Translations under genes and position numbers: made by a program | Notes under the pieces: generated by a model | The model's input: the letters and a program-made list of their open reading frames with translations, nothing else | Databases searched by the model: none | Told to the model about the DNA's origin: nothing | Shown: positions 34,871-48,221 of the stretch, piece by piece | How the letters are laid out: each line of letters starts with the position of its first letter | How positions within the stretch are numbered: position 1 is the stretch's first letter | Assembly: GCF_030247185.1 (NCBI RefSeq) | Contig: NC_080570.1 | Span: 79,767,716 to 79,831,715 of the forward strand | DNA: 64,000 nucleotides | Direction: 5' to 3' | DNA from: Malaya genurostris | Taxonomy: Eukaryota > Arthropoda > Insecta > Diptera > Culicidae

Positions 34871-35798
34871 TGATTGGCAGCTGTCGAATGTCTACAAACA
34901 CAATAGGTTAATAAAGTTACTTTACCAGTGAAACAGTCACTTCCCGATCAACAGAGTGTAACAGGATTCTATCAAAATTATATATGATTCTGATATTTAT
35001 ATCTCATTATGTTATAAATATGAATCCAAATCAAAAGCAAACATTTAGATTTTATTAAGATTATAGGAAGTCCAGATATTATCTTAAAGGCCGTTATATT
35101 TCAGATAAAACTTGAAGAATTGAGAAAAAGAGAGTGCAAACACTTTTGTCGATCATGTTTTTGACTTTCAACCCGAAAAATGCTATACTTCAACAAATAG
35201 CAGTAACAAACATATTTTCCAATTTCACATTCCTGAAGGTGCTTTTGAGAACAATAATTTGATATTTGATTTCAAAATGACGGCCTAAATTTAAAATGTG
35301 AGAACGTTCCTATGTAATTCCTATTTAATTCATTACTTCAACTTTAATTAGTTGGTTCTCATGCCCCGATGCAATCGTAGCGTATGTTGGTAACTCAAAA
35401 CTTCCCAGTTCGGAACCAGTCGCTTAACCGTGCATGACTTTTTTATGACAAATCAAATCGCCTAAAGGTATGCAATTTCATTTCACTTCGCGAAATCTAT
35501 TTTTAGAATTGCACGGTAAAGCCTTTCTTCCCGAAAAATGGGTAATAACAGTTGATAACTCGTACTAAATTTGTAACAAATTTAGATATAATATTGATAT
35601 TTACATATCAAGGTTTGTAACAATTTTGTTATCACCTAGGTTAAATTGAGTTATAATTTTTGTTATTTTAACTATTAACGAGGCCAAGATTATGGCTAGA
35701 ACAATCCCATCGAGTTGATCGAGTTCCTACCTCTTTCCCACACAACCGAATCAATCGGGTAGCCAGCCACAGGACAGGTTTCTTTTCCATATTTCGGA
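34870..35798. other. interval without a recognisable gene
   Basis: AT-rich sequence with no domain-bearing frame and no clear repeat structure beyond short inverted words. Confidence 0.35.
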
Positions 35799-35944
35799 CT
35801 ACAGACGCTCATAGTAACATACCGGCGAATACTTCTTTGGGAGCCAAACGAACCGTCAAATTCCTATGCTAGAGCATGGGAGTTTGACGGTTCGTTTGGC
35901 TTCCTAAGAGGTATTCGCCAGTCTGTTACTATGAGAGTCTGTAG
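35799..35944. repeat. 146-bp hairpin element, copy A
   Basis: The arms (ctacagacgctcatagtaac... and ...tactatgagagtctgtag) pair over nearly their full length. The most conserved part is agccaaacgaaccgtcaaa. A second copy with a truncated left arm lies at 39286-39413 at the start of duplication copy B. Confidence 0.75.
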
Positions 35945-36662
35945 CACAGACTAACAGACAGGACACTCAAATTAGATTCTTCAATCATTTTAACGGTCAT
36001 TTCGAATATTCCTTTATTTGGGACAGTACTCACCTGTGTCATGATGGCGCCACGTTACCCTATCAAAAATATCCTTTCTGTCATCTAGACTGTGTTTATT
36101 TTTTTCATTTACCAACCGAGTTGCCATTCATACAGAATTACCTGTAATGTATTTATTTGTATACCTCCATGCGAATTTCATGCAGGATACAGATTAATTA
36201 CATATTGCCAAAACTATATACAGAATTGTGCCTACTTCTCATCCTCCAACGCAATACAAAATCGAACCCGTTTTGTTACAATATTTACTTGCTTCTGGTC
36301 TGCCGCCACTTAATTTCGGGTGAAAACTACCAACACAATAAAAAATAGTCTAGATGAACAACAACAGTCAAATAAATGGTTACCTTCCTACATCGCGAAA
36401 AAGTTAAATATATTATCAACGTAATCCAATAATTTATTGTGACGATTCATTTTCAAATATTTTGATGAAATCAGGCATCCCTGCAAGCAGCTGATCGGTG
36501 TTGACAAACGAGGGGAAACCAACTAGTAAAAAAACTTGTACATAACACAAGGGGTGTACAGATAGTAAATAGTTCGCGCAGTACAATATAGATGGAACTA
36601 GTGCATCACGATAAATTATTTTTATAAGAATTTCCTCATACTGTCATGTCTGTTAGTCTGTG
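35945..36662 (+). mobile_element. 718-bp TIR element, copy 2, with 7-bp target duplication
   Basis: Same length and, as far as I can read, the same sequence as 33889-34606. TCTGTAG is duplicated at 35938-35944 and 36663-36669. Copy B of the segmental duplication (about 39405-39420) shows the uninterrupted target with a single TCTGTAG. Confidence 0.88.
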
Positions 36663-36669
36663 TCTGTAG

Positions 36670-36971
36670 TTCGGACGTATGGCAAACCGTACACATTCAA
36701 TTTCGCCGAATGCTCTGCAACGCAGTAGCTAGCGATACAATTAAACAAACCACCGTCGTTTGAGTGGATCGAGCTGATGTTCAAATGAGACACAACATCA
36801 CCGTTGACCGTTACGTACTGACCGACCTGGTAACGTTCACTGTTGGTAATTTTTTTTAAATTTAATTCCCAAGAAATTTCCGGTCCAGAATCACGATACA
36901 TTTCCAGAATACTTAAGGTCCTGGGTGACGAGTTGCTTCAGGGAGAGCATCACGAATAACTGGTGGATCAA
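36670..36971 (-). pseudogene. Dscam: Dscam pseudogene, Ig-domain exon (copy A)
   Basis: The minus-strand peptide contains ERYQVGQYVTVNGDVVSHLN and AEHSAKLNVYGLPYVR, which are diagnostic of insect Dscam, an Ig-superfamily adhesion and immune receptor. The exon begins after a good acceptor (ttattgcag) with VDPPVIRDAL. A TAA follows PGP and a frameshift lies shortly after it, so the exon cannot be read through. The 718-bp element and the hairpin element adjoin its 3' edge. The other Dscam domains are missing. Confidence 0.85.
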
Positions 36972-37148
36972 CTGCAATAACATAATAAAAAAAAACCCTT
37001 CTTAATCCACCTAGTGGTGTGATAATGCCTTTCTCTTCTTTCATAACAGTCCCATGAAAATATGTTTCATAATTTTATTAAATAATTTTGGATACTAATT
37101 TTGACACCAATTGATTCAGATTAATTCGAGTAGTTCACAAAAGCATTT

Positions 37149-37342
37149 TTGATGCCAAAAGCTTAGAATTGCATGAAACGTCGAGATTTAGTGTCATCTC
37201 GAAAAAAAAAATTTGAATAAGTCGACTTTTTGGGACTAATATAAAAAAAATCCCAGAAAGCTGATTTTTTCGAAAAATTTTTTTTTGAGATGACACTAAG
37301 TTTCGATGTTTCATGCAGTTTTAAGAGTTTCGGCATCAAAAA
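37149..37342. repeat. hairpin repeat, copy A
   Basis: Inverted arms of about 65 bp contain ttgcatgaaacgtcgag and agtgtcatctcgaaaaaa, separated by about 60 bp. The same unit is at 39899-40091 in copy B. Confidence 0.65.
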
Positions 37343-37524
37343 AATTTTCGATTTTGTAAATTTCATTTTTCAAGATCGAAAATTGTCAAACCTTTACCAC
37401 CGGGAAGCACCCCTTACGCATGTCCGATTTAGGTCAAATTTTGCATGAAGGCTTTTTTCGAGGTGCTTAAACTTTTGAGCACTAGAGCTTAACGAAAATA
37501 GAGGTGATCCCAAAATTTTGGCAC

Positions 37525-38242
<718 letters not shown>

Positions 38243-38249
38243 TGCGGTG

Positions 38250-38426
38250 CGGTTCAATTTTCGCCGCTAGGGGAGCAGTTACCGTTAGCACAGTTTTCAC
38301 GCTTTCTCCGCCGATCGAATTATTAACGACACACAGATACTTTCCGGAATCGTCCACCACGGCATCTTTGATGATCAGCGTTTCGGAGACTAGCTTGACC
38401 CGCTCGTTCAGCACCACCGCCTTCTT
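38250..38426 (-). pseudogene. Dscam: Dscam pseudogene, upstream Ig exon (copy A)
   Basis: On the minus strand, after an acceptor ctaattag, the peptide contains LIIKDAVVDDSGKYLCVVNN and TVLTVTAPLAAKIEP, characteristic of a Dscam Ig-domain end. It breaks off after KIEP into the dispersed repeat at 37701-38242. It precedes the 36670-36971 exon in the correct order for Dscam, but the Ig segment that should lie between them is absent. Confidence 0.85.
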
Positions 38427-38539
38427 CTAATTAGACCATGAGGGTAAATCAATTATGAAATCAAAACAAAGTATTTTGTCTCTATAAATACTTGTGACTA
38501 TTTACCGTTAAGTTTGCTCTATATATGCGTAGTTTATAA

Positions 38540-38970
38540 ATTGTATATAGATGGAGGTTCAGATCGGACCTAGGAGAACCTGCCACGAATATCTGCCATA
38601 AGACCCATTTTCCAATACTTAAATTCGGCCAGAATGTAGTTCAAAGTATGCTGAACGAGAAAATCATATCGCCTAGAGAGCGTTTTTTAGTTTTAGAAAA
38701 TAAATTTCGATCAAAGATTTCAAGTTTTCCTTAATGAATTACTGATTTCGTATTGATTACCAAATATCTGCCGTCGGACCCATTTCTCAATACTCAAATT
38801 TGGCCAGAATGTAGTTCAAAGTATGCTGAACGAGAAAATCATATCGCCAAGAGTTTTTTTTAATTTAAAAAAATAAATTTTGATAAGTTTTCAATGTTTT
38901 GTTTGATTATAAAATATCTTTCGTCTGACCCATATCGCAATGCTTTGATTTGGTCAGAATGTTTTCACAT
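38540..38970 (-). repeat. 178-bp satellite-like units (copy A, inverted)
   Basis: Inverted relative to 11900-12440, sharing gttcaaagtatgctgaacga and atatctgccgtcggacccat. About two and a half units are present. Confidence 0.6.
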
Positions 38971-39413
38971 ATTTCAAGTATTTGAATATTCTTAATCCGG
39001 AATACATGCTTTCGATCTGTTTTCTTTCAAATCTTGTTGAATTGCGTATGAAGTTTTCATGCTTACTACTAGTGTCATAATCCTTGATATAATTTGGAAA
39101 TAGCGAGTGAACAATTGACACCTTTGGCGGACAATTGATTGGTTAGTCGTGAATAATTTAGGCTGAAAGTGATTTTTCCAAACAGTAATATTTTATGTTC
39201 AATACGCTTATTCGACATAGCACAATTCTATAACAAATCGATATATGTTTCACATATTGCAGAAATTAACATATATGAACACGCTTAGTAACATACCGGC
39301 GAATACTTCTTTGGGAGCCAAACGAACCGTCAAATTCCTATGCTAGAGCATGGGAGTTTGACGGTTCGTTTGGCTTCCTAAGAGGTATTCGCCAGTCTGT
39401 TACTATGAGAGTC

Positions 39414-39720
39414 TGTAGTTCGGACGTATGGCAAACCGTGCACATTCAATTTCGCCGAATGCTCTGCAACGCAGTAGCTAGCGATACAATTAAACAAACC
39501 ACCGTCGTTTGAGTGGATCGAGCTGATGTTCAAATGAGACACAACATCACCGTTGACCGTTACGTACTGACCGACCTGGTAACGTTCACTGTTGGTAATT
39601 TTTTTTAAATCTAATTCAGAAGAAATTTCCGGTCCAGAATCACGATACATTTCCAGAATACTTAAGGTCCTGGGTGACGAGTTGCTTCAGGGAGAGCATC
39701 ACGAATAACTGGTGGATCAA
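39414..39720 (-). pseudogene. Dscam: Dscam pseudogene, Ig-domain exon (copy B)
   Basis: Nearly identical to 36670-36971, with the same TAA and frameshift, so both defects predate the duplication. It retains the uninterrupted TCTGTAG target of the 718-bp element at its edge. Confidence 0.85.
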
Positions 39721-39898
39721 CTGCAATAACATAATAAAAAAAAACCCTTCTTAATCCACCTAGTGGTGTGATAATGCCTTTCTCTTCTTTCATAACAGTC
39801 TCATGAAAATATGTTTCATACTTTTATTAAATAATTTTGGATACTAATTTTGACACCAATTGATTCAGATTAATTCGAGTAGTTCACAAAAGCATTTT

Positions 39899-40091
39899 TG
39901 ATGCCAAAAGCTTAGAATTGCATGAAACGTCGAGATTTAGTGTCATCTCGAAAAAAAAAATTTGAATAAGTCGACTTTTTGGGACTAATATAAAAAAAAT
40001 CCCAGAAAGCTGATTTTTTCGAAAAATTTTTTTTTGAGATGACACTAAGTTTCGATGTTTCATGCAGTTTTAAGAGTTTCGGCATCAAAAA
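39899..40091. repeat. hairpin repeat, copy B
   Basis: Duplicate of 37149-37342, essentially unchanged. Confidence 0.6.
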
Positions 40092-40273
40092 AATTTTCGA
40101 TTTTGTAAATTTCATTTTTCAAGATCGAAAATTGTCAAACCTTTACCACCGGGAAGCACCCCTTACGCATGTCCGATTTAGGTCAAATTTTGCATGAAGG
40201 CTTTTTTCGAGGTGCTTAAACTTTTGAGCACTAGAGCTTAACGAAAATAGAGGTGATCCCAAAATTTTGGCAC

Positions 40274-40756
<483 letters not shown>

Positions 40757-40784
40757 TTACTCCCCTCTTAGACGAGGCGTCGAT

Positions 40785-43700
40785 CTAGCTGAAGCGTTGT
40801 GGGATGACGACTCGTCGACCAAATCGGGTCACCTTCACTGGTCGATGTTCAACATTTGTGGTAGCTGGGGGATCAACACTACTGTGTAGCTGCTGTTGCT
40901 CATCAGTTGAATATGCTGGTTTCAACCGATCGATGGAAACGTTTACCATTCTATTCTTTACTCTAATTTTGAAGAATTTTTTATTTCGACGTAAAACCTC
41001 AAATGGACCATCATATGGGGGCGATAGCGACGGTCTCACGGAGTCATTGCGAATGAAGACGTGCTTGCAAGTGTGAAGATCATGATGCACAAAAACGCTT
41101 TGTTTACCATGCCATGCCGTTGCCATAGGTTTCAAATTTTGCATGGTCGCTCGAAGCTTGATAACGAAATCAGTTTCGTTTTTCTGGCTGGTGTTCTCGA
41201 TGAAAAATTCAGATGGTATACGCAGGGTCGAACCGTACACCATCTCAGCAGGAGATGCTCCAATGTCTTCTTTGTGAGTTGTCCGTAAGCCAAGCAAGAT
41301 CATTGGCAAGTAATCCGACCAGTGGTCCGGGTTGTGACAAAGGATAGCTGCTTTAAGTGTCCGATGCCATCGTTCGATCATTCCATTCGCTTGGGGGTGG
41401 TACGGTGTCGTTTGCAGGTGGCTGATGCCCATCAATCGAACCAACTCAGCAAATAGAGATGATTCAAATTGACGTCCTTGGTCGGTGGTGATGTACACAG
41501 GTACACCGAATCGAGCTATCCATCCAGTGACAAGTGCTTGAGCGATTGTTGTGGAAGTCATGTCAGGAACAGGGATGGCTTCCGGCCATCGAGAGAACCG
41601 GTCGATGATTGTCAAGCAGTAACGGTTGCCATTGCTTGGTGGAAACGGTCCCACAATGTCGATATTGATGTGCGAAAAACGATCGTCTGGTGCGGAGTAA
41701 CGGGTAACGGGTGATTGAGTGTAGCGTGTTACCTTAGACCGTTGACACTGTAGACAATTTTTGGCGAAAGCAATGCTGTCTCTCCTGATGTTTGGCCAAA
41801 CGAATCGTTGAGTCATCAATTTGGCTGTAGCACGTGTACCGGGGTGAGAGAGATTGTGCATCGCTTGTAGTATATCCTTGCGAAATGGTTTTGTGATAAA
41901 CGGTCGAATCTGTTGACCGGAGCAATCACAATACACTTGCTTTGAACTGCCTGGAATAGTATAAAGTAACATCTTCAACGAAGTTTTTGATTTACCATTA
42001 ATAATGTTTTGTAGCTCCTCATCGGTTTGCTGATTGTTAGCAAGTGCGTCGTAATCAATGGTTGGGATGGCACGGACTGCAGTGATTCGGGATAATAAAT
42101 CTGCTACGATGTTCTCCTTGCCATTAATGTGACGAATATCTGTTGTTATTTGACCGATGTAGTCCAGTTGGCGTGCTTGACGATTAGATGCTTTGTCGAG
42201 CTTCTGATGAAAGGCGTATATGATCGGCTTGTGATCTGTATAGATATGGCAACAGCGTCCTTCTATCATATACTTAAAATGTCGCACCGCAAGGTAAATC
42301 GCGGTTAGCTCACGATCGTAGGTACTGTACCGTAGTTGTGCTGCGTCAAATTTCTTTGAGAAGAATCCTAGTGGCTGAATATTTCCGTAAACAATTTGAT
42401 GTAGTACTGCTCCGGCTGCTTTGTCAGATGCATCCACCCAAAGAGAAAGCTCAGCCGATTTTGCTGGATGTGCTAGCAAAACTGCGCTCGCCAGTTGTTG
42501 TTTGCATCGTTCAAATGCTGCTGTGGTGTCGTCAGTCCAGGTCAGAGCGGTTCGATCGTTGCGTTTGTTACCCGGAGTCATCGCTAATAAGGGTATTTGA
42601 GATTCAATAGCATTTGGCACGAATCTTCGATAAAAGTTTATCATTGCCAAAAAACTTTTTAGCTCCTTAACTGTTGATGGTTTCGAAAATTTTTCGATCG
42701 CTTTAACTCGTTCGGGTAGAGGACGGATTCCATCAGCGTTGACGGAATGACTCAGAAAGACAATTTCTGCTCGGCCAAATTCACACTTTGCAACATTGAT
42801 TGCTAAATTGTGCTGCTGTAACCGCTCAAACAGCTGACGCAAATGGTCGCGATGTTCTTCAGGTGATGACGAGGCGATGAATAAATCGTCAATGTAAGGA
42901 AAGACGAAATCCAATCCGCGGACGACCTCATGAATCAGCCTTTGGAACGTCTGAGCCGCGTTTCGTAAACCAAACGTCATGTATGAAAATTCAAAAAGTC
43001 CGAATGGCGTCGTAATAGCCGTCTTGGGGATGTCTTCAGGATGGATCGGCACTTGGTGAAACGCCTTTTGCAAATCGACCTTCGAAAAAATAGTTTTACC
43101 TTGCAAATTCATTGTGAAATCCTGAAGGTACGGTAGTGGATATCGATCCGGAATGGTCTGAGCATTTAGAGCACGATAGTCTCCACACGGACGCCAAGAA
43201 CCGTCGGCTTTCTTGACCATGTGAAGCGGGCTGGCCCAGTTGCTACTAGACGGTCTGCAGATGCCAAGCTTCATCAGGTGCTCAAATTCACTGCGAGCTG
43301 CGTCGAGCTTGTCTGGTGGTAATCGTCTCGGTCTAGCGTAAACGGGTTGGCCAGTTGTTTCGATTCGGTGGACGACTGATGATTTGCTTGCAGTACCTGG
43401 CAGAGTTAACCGCGTTATGTTGGGAAATTCGGCTAGCAACTCAGCATACGGTGAAACTGCACTGAATGTTTTTACGGAATATTCACTGACACGTGTAAGC
43501 TGTCCTGTCGATTCGAGTAATGTGACATTGTCTATGAGGCGATTTCGTTTAAGATCAATTAATAAATCGAAATGGCTTATAAAATCGGCACCAATAATTC
43601 CAGTTGTGACCTCAGCGATTAGAAAAGACCACAAAAATTCACGGCGAAGACCAAGGTTAACTTTTAGAAGAGCCTCTCCGTACACATTGATGGGTGTTCC

Positions 43701-43892
43701 ATTGGCGGCGAACAGTTTCAATGCGGTTGGTTTCATCCTACTTGAACTGGAACCTCTCGGAATCACGGACACGTCGGCTCCAGTGTCGATCAAAAATTTC
43801 ATGTTTGTGTTAGTGTCCGAGATTCTTAGGCGAAAGATTGTGTTTGCATTAGAAGGTTCGCCGGCTTCTTTTGCAAGTTCAAGCGGATAATT
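40785..43892 (-). pseudogene. pol of the CsRn1-like element: protease, RT, RNase H, integrase
   Basis: Follows in frame after a TGA at 43893-43895. In order: aspartic protease with LIDTGADVSV (about 43775-43800), reverse transcriptase with YIDD (about 42880-42900), RNase H (WVDAS near 42430, TDHKP), an HHCC zinc domain (about 41740-41860) and an integrase core with acidic residues in NIDIVGP, TTDQGRQF and MIERW. The 3' part is open for more than 1000 codons and looks intact. Because the frame does not change at the gag-pol junction, the TGA is either a nonsense mutation or, less likely, a readthrough stop. Confidence 0.88.
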
Positions 43893-44771
43893 TCATTGTT
43901 TGTTCGATGAAGCAGATGACTGACTGAACGAACACGGCATTCGACATCGGTGCGCTTCATTTCCAAAAACACGATGATACCAGCATTGTTCGTCTTGCGG
44001 TGTTTTGTCACGGTACGTCCATCCCCTCTTACCGTTGCGCGAGTGGGAGCGCGCACGACCACGAAAAGTGTTATCGCAACGCGATGAGAGTACCTTCTCT
44101 AGCTTGCTTGATAGTTGCGCGATTTCTCGTTGGAGGCTTTCTATGCTGCATAGGGATGATTTTTCAGGAACGGATTGTGATGTAGACGGCTCAGGTTGCA
44201 GAACTGAATCCAAGGTGCTGATATTACGAAGACTCATTGATTCGACGATAGCATCGGCGATTGTCGTTCTTTCAGCAGCATCTCCTTTTGATACGATCAC
44301 AGCTGCTTGGGCATAAGGGGGTAGTCTTGATGCCCACAAGTCGAGTAACACATTTTCACCAAGTGAATCACCAGCAACACGTCTCATATCATTGAATAGT
44401 TTGCTGGGTTTCATGTCTCCGAGCGGCATATCTGACAAAACAAGCTGCAAACGGCGCTGCTGACTGTCAGCGAAATGATCAATGAGTTTTCTTTTTACGT
44501 ACGTGTATTTTTAACTGGTCGGCACACCGTCAATAATCGATCTCAATTCTGTCAGCTTGCTCGGGGGAACCTGTGCCATCACAATGTTAAATTTTCGTGT
44601 ATCATGAACGGCGCCACCGATGCCAGTTGCAGCGAACCAGAACTCCAGCGACATAAAGTATGATTCAATATTAGATTCGCTCATATTCGTCGGGGGGAGA
44701 CGTGGTGAACTAATTGATTCCAGCTGCATGCCACCAGCGGGTTTCGATTCGTCCTTATCAGAATCAGGCAT
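43893..44771 (-). pseudogene. gag of the CsRn1-like element, with an internal stop
   Basis: Begins at the ATG at 44771 (MPDSDKDESK). A TAA at 44511-44513 interrupts the frame, which then continues unchanged to the TGA at 43893-43895. The C-terminal half carries CWYHRVFGNEAHRCRMPC, a CX2HX9CX3C zinc motif that is unusual for retroelement gag (usually CCHC) but characteristic of the CsRn1 group. Confidence 0.82.
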
Positions 44772-44871
44772 TTCACTACAGCTTCAACGACCGTTTTTAC
44801 TTCGAACGCGTTCAGCAGAATACGAAACTTCTAAAAACTTTTTTCTAACGATCACGTCGGGGTAACCACTT

Positions 44872-45216
44872 TGGCCGGTTTACGGCAGAAATGAGTTATC
44901 TTCAGGTTTGGTTTAAGACTAAAATTTATTCTTAACAACTGGGGGTATTTATACAACTTCAGGAGGTGCCTTATCATGTGGCGCTTAGAAACTATAAGAA
45001 TACTGTTATAAAGGGTTATTGTTTAAATTCAATATAGTTCGTTTTGCGTGAGCTAAACTTTTCTGCAGAGATCAGCAGAAACAATCGTAGAGACACAAAA
45101 GCAAAAGAAGTACGTTTTGTGAAGCGATTGCGGATTGTCTCTCTGACAATAAAAACTACCGCGTGCTTGTTGCTTGTAGCGTTGGCGCGCGGTGATAGAC
45201 AGCGTTCAGATGATGC

Positions 45217-45220
<4 letters not shown>
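44872..45220 (-). repeat. 5' LTR of the CsRn1-like element
   Basis: 349 bp; one additional T relative to the other LTR (ggtttacgg versus ggttacgg). Confidence 0.88.
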
Positions 45221-45313
<93 letters not shown>

Positions 45314-45859
45314 GCGGTAAAAATCAACGTGGTTTGTCGGTTACGTCACTTATACCATTATATCTCCGGAACCAAAGGTTACAGCCATTTGGTCTTCGAA
45401 CTTGATCAATACTCCGATAGTAGCTTTCAAACGAGCCTAAGTTTGTTAAAATCGGTTCAGCCATCTCCGAGAAACTTGCGCGGCAAAAAAACAACACGTT
45501 TTGTCGGTTACGTCATTTATACCATCATATCTCCGAAACCAAAAGTCACAGCCATTTGATCTTAGATCTTGATCAATGGCCCGACAGTAGCTTTCAAACG
45601 AGCCTAAGTTTGTGAAAATCGGTTCAACCATCTCTGAGAAAATTGAGCGGTAAAAATATCTTCGATAAGTGCACACACTTACACACACACACATACACAA
45701 ACACACACAGACATTTTCCGATCTCGTCGAACTGAGTCGAATGGTTTATAACACTATGGGTCTCCGAGGCTCCGTTCGAAAGTCGGTTTTTCCAGCAATT
45801 CTAATATCTTTCTATAGAGAAAGGCAAAAATCTATGAGTAACTACACGAAACATGCGGT

Positions 45860-46037
45860 GCGGTTCAATTTTCGCCGCTAGGGGAGCCGTTACCGTTAGC
45901 ACAGTTTTCACGCTTTCTCCGCCGATCGAATTATTAACGACACACAGATACTTTCCGGAATCGTCCACCACGGCATCTTTGATGATCAGCGTTTCGGAGA
46001 CTAGCTTGACCCGCTCGTTCAGCACCACCGCCTTCTT
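45860..46037 (-). pseudogene. Dscam: Dscam pseudogene, upstream Ig exon (copy B)
   Basis: Same as 38250-38426, with only a substitution or two (gagcagtt versus gagccgtt). Acceptor and truncation point are identical. Confidence 0.85.
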
Positions 46038-46159
46038 CTAATTAGACCATGAGGGTAAATCAATTATGAAATCAAAACAAAGTATTTTGTCTCTATAAAT
46101 ACTTGTGACTATTTACCGTTAAGTTTGCTCTATATATGCGTAGTTTATAAATTGTATAT

Positions 46160-46580
46160 AGATGGAGGTTCAGATCGGACCTAGGAGAACCTGCCACGAA
46201 TATCTGCCATAAGACCCATTTTCCAATACTTAAATTCGGCCAGAATGTAGTTCAAAGTATGCTGAACGAGAAAATCATATCGCCTAGAGAGCGTTTTTTA
46301 GTTTTAGAAAATAAATTTCGATCAAAGATTTCAAGTTTTCCTTAATGAATTACTGATTTCGTATTGATTACCAAATATCTGCCGTCGGACCCATTTCTCA
46401 ATACTCAAATTTGGCCAGAATGTAGTTCAAAGTATGCTGAACGAGAAAATCATATCGCCAAGAGTTTTTTTTAATTTAAAAAAATAAATTTTGATAAGTT
46501 TTCAATGTTTTGTTTGATTATAAAATATCTTTCGTCTGACCCATATCGCAATGCTTTGATTTGGTCAGAATGTTTTCACA
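46160..46580 (-). repeat. 178-bp satellite-like units (copy B)
   Basis: Duplicate of 38540-38970 within the segmental duplication. Confidence 0.6.
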
Positions 46581-46878
46581 TATTTCAAGTATTTGAATAT
46601 TCTTAATCCGGAATACATGCTTTCGATCTGTTTTCTTTCAAATCTTGTTGAATTGCGTATGAAGTTTTCATGCTTACTACTAGTGTCATAATCCTTGATA
46701 TAATTTGGAAATAGCGAGTGAACAATTGACACCTTTGGCGGACAATTGATTGGTTAGTCGTGAATAATTTAGGCTGAAAGTGATTTTTCCAAACAGTAAT
46801 ATTTTATATAGCACAATTCTATAACAAATCGATATATGTTTCACATATTGCAGAAATTAACATATATGAACACGCTTA

Positions 46879-48221
46879 CAATTATTAATTTTTTCCTACT
46901 TTCGAAATTGTCAAACGTATTGCTCATCCTTTTTTTCTGGTGGGGGAGTTCCCAGCTTTTATTTTTAACGAGTAGGTGGCGCTGCGGTAGTTGTTTAGTA
47001 CGTATTCTCCTGAAAAGGTTCTTGTCTCGGACTGGTTGCTCAGCCAGCGGGTGGGCCGTTTCTCGGCGGTATAGAGCAATACACCAATGAACATTTTGTA
47101 TTTATTGTCAATTCCAATTAAGAAATTATCGTATATATTCTGATCAATATTTGATAGATCGATGAATTTACAGTTCAACGTCTTAGTGTGAAAAGATCGT
47201 TTGGCTGTCATTGACAGCAAGCGCAAGTAGCTTAGAGCATATTAACAAGATATGATGATAAGATGATAAGCTCTCACATTTCACGAACAAATCATTGGCA
47301 ACATCCTTTTTAGTAAGCATGGTGTCCTCAGGCGAGTCCACATCGAATCTCGTACATAGAAGTAGGGGAGAGAAATGTCAAATTCGTGTCCGTCAAAATA
47401 GCAGCAATGCGCGTCCATACAATTCGATAGTTCCACGACAAAAGGTCCTAACTGCGAATGAGAGCCTCTCTTTGTTTATTTTCTCTTTTGAAAAGTACGG
47501 AGTCATTGCAACAACTTCTCGAAAATTTCCAATGTAAATCGAAAGCTTGTGGTTTTACCTTGAAAGTTGTCCGGAGAGTAAGGCGTCAAATATAAAATTA
47601 GTGCATAAAATCGTGAAAAAAATAAACAAAGAGAAACTGCCATTTGCAGTTAGACCCTTTTATCATGGGACTGTCGAATTGACATGATATGTTGAATGTG
47701 ATGCCGTGCGATGGTGTTGCTGAACTGAAGATTGATATCGATCCAAGCTGACAGGGTCTGTTTCTGCTTAGAGTGAATTTGCGCATATTGCGCTGTGGAC
47801 AAAATCGCTAATTATTTCCTATTCGGTACAATCCGACCTGATTTTAGACAACCGAAAATATAATAGAACGCGGATGGGGATGCAGATATTTTTTTCAATT
47901 TAACAGTTGTGCAGTGCACGAGATGCACATAAGGACGAGACGCCACTGGTTCGCCATAACCCTTTTAAGACCTCATAACAGCATAAGTCTATTTATTGTA
48001 TTGAATTCTGCCTTCAAATGAATTCGGTCACAAATAATTTTATAAATGGTATAATCAGCAGTAGCATTTCAATGTCCGTTGCGAGTGGCATTAAACAAAT
48101 AAGAGACAATAGATTTCTTTTCTTTGACAAAATAATTAAAGTTTTCAAGTTGCAGCAAGATTATACAGATTTGCTTTCTATTTACAACTATTACTGTTCA
48201 CTTACTGCAACTAAGCGAAAT
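46879..48221. other. interval without a recognisable gene; inverted repeat 47410-47690
   Basis: Two inverted blocks, one near 47411-47480 and one near 47625-47695, share ctaactgc(g)aatg-type and aaagagaaact-type motifs and probably belong to a TIR element. Open frames (46924-47226 minus, 47295-47537 plus) are unrecognised. Confidence 0.4.

Noticed and set aside
43893..43895. Programmed TGA readthrough between gag and pol
   Set aside because: Not excluded, but another in-frame stop (44511-44513) in the same element favours ordinary nonsense mutations.
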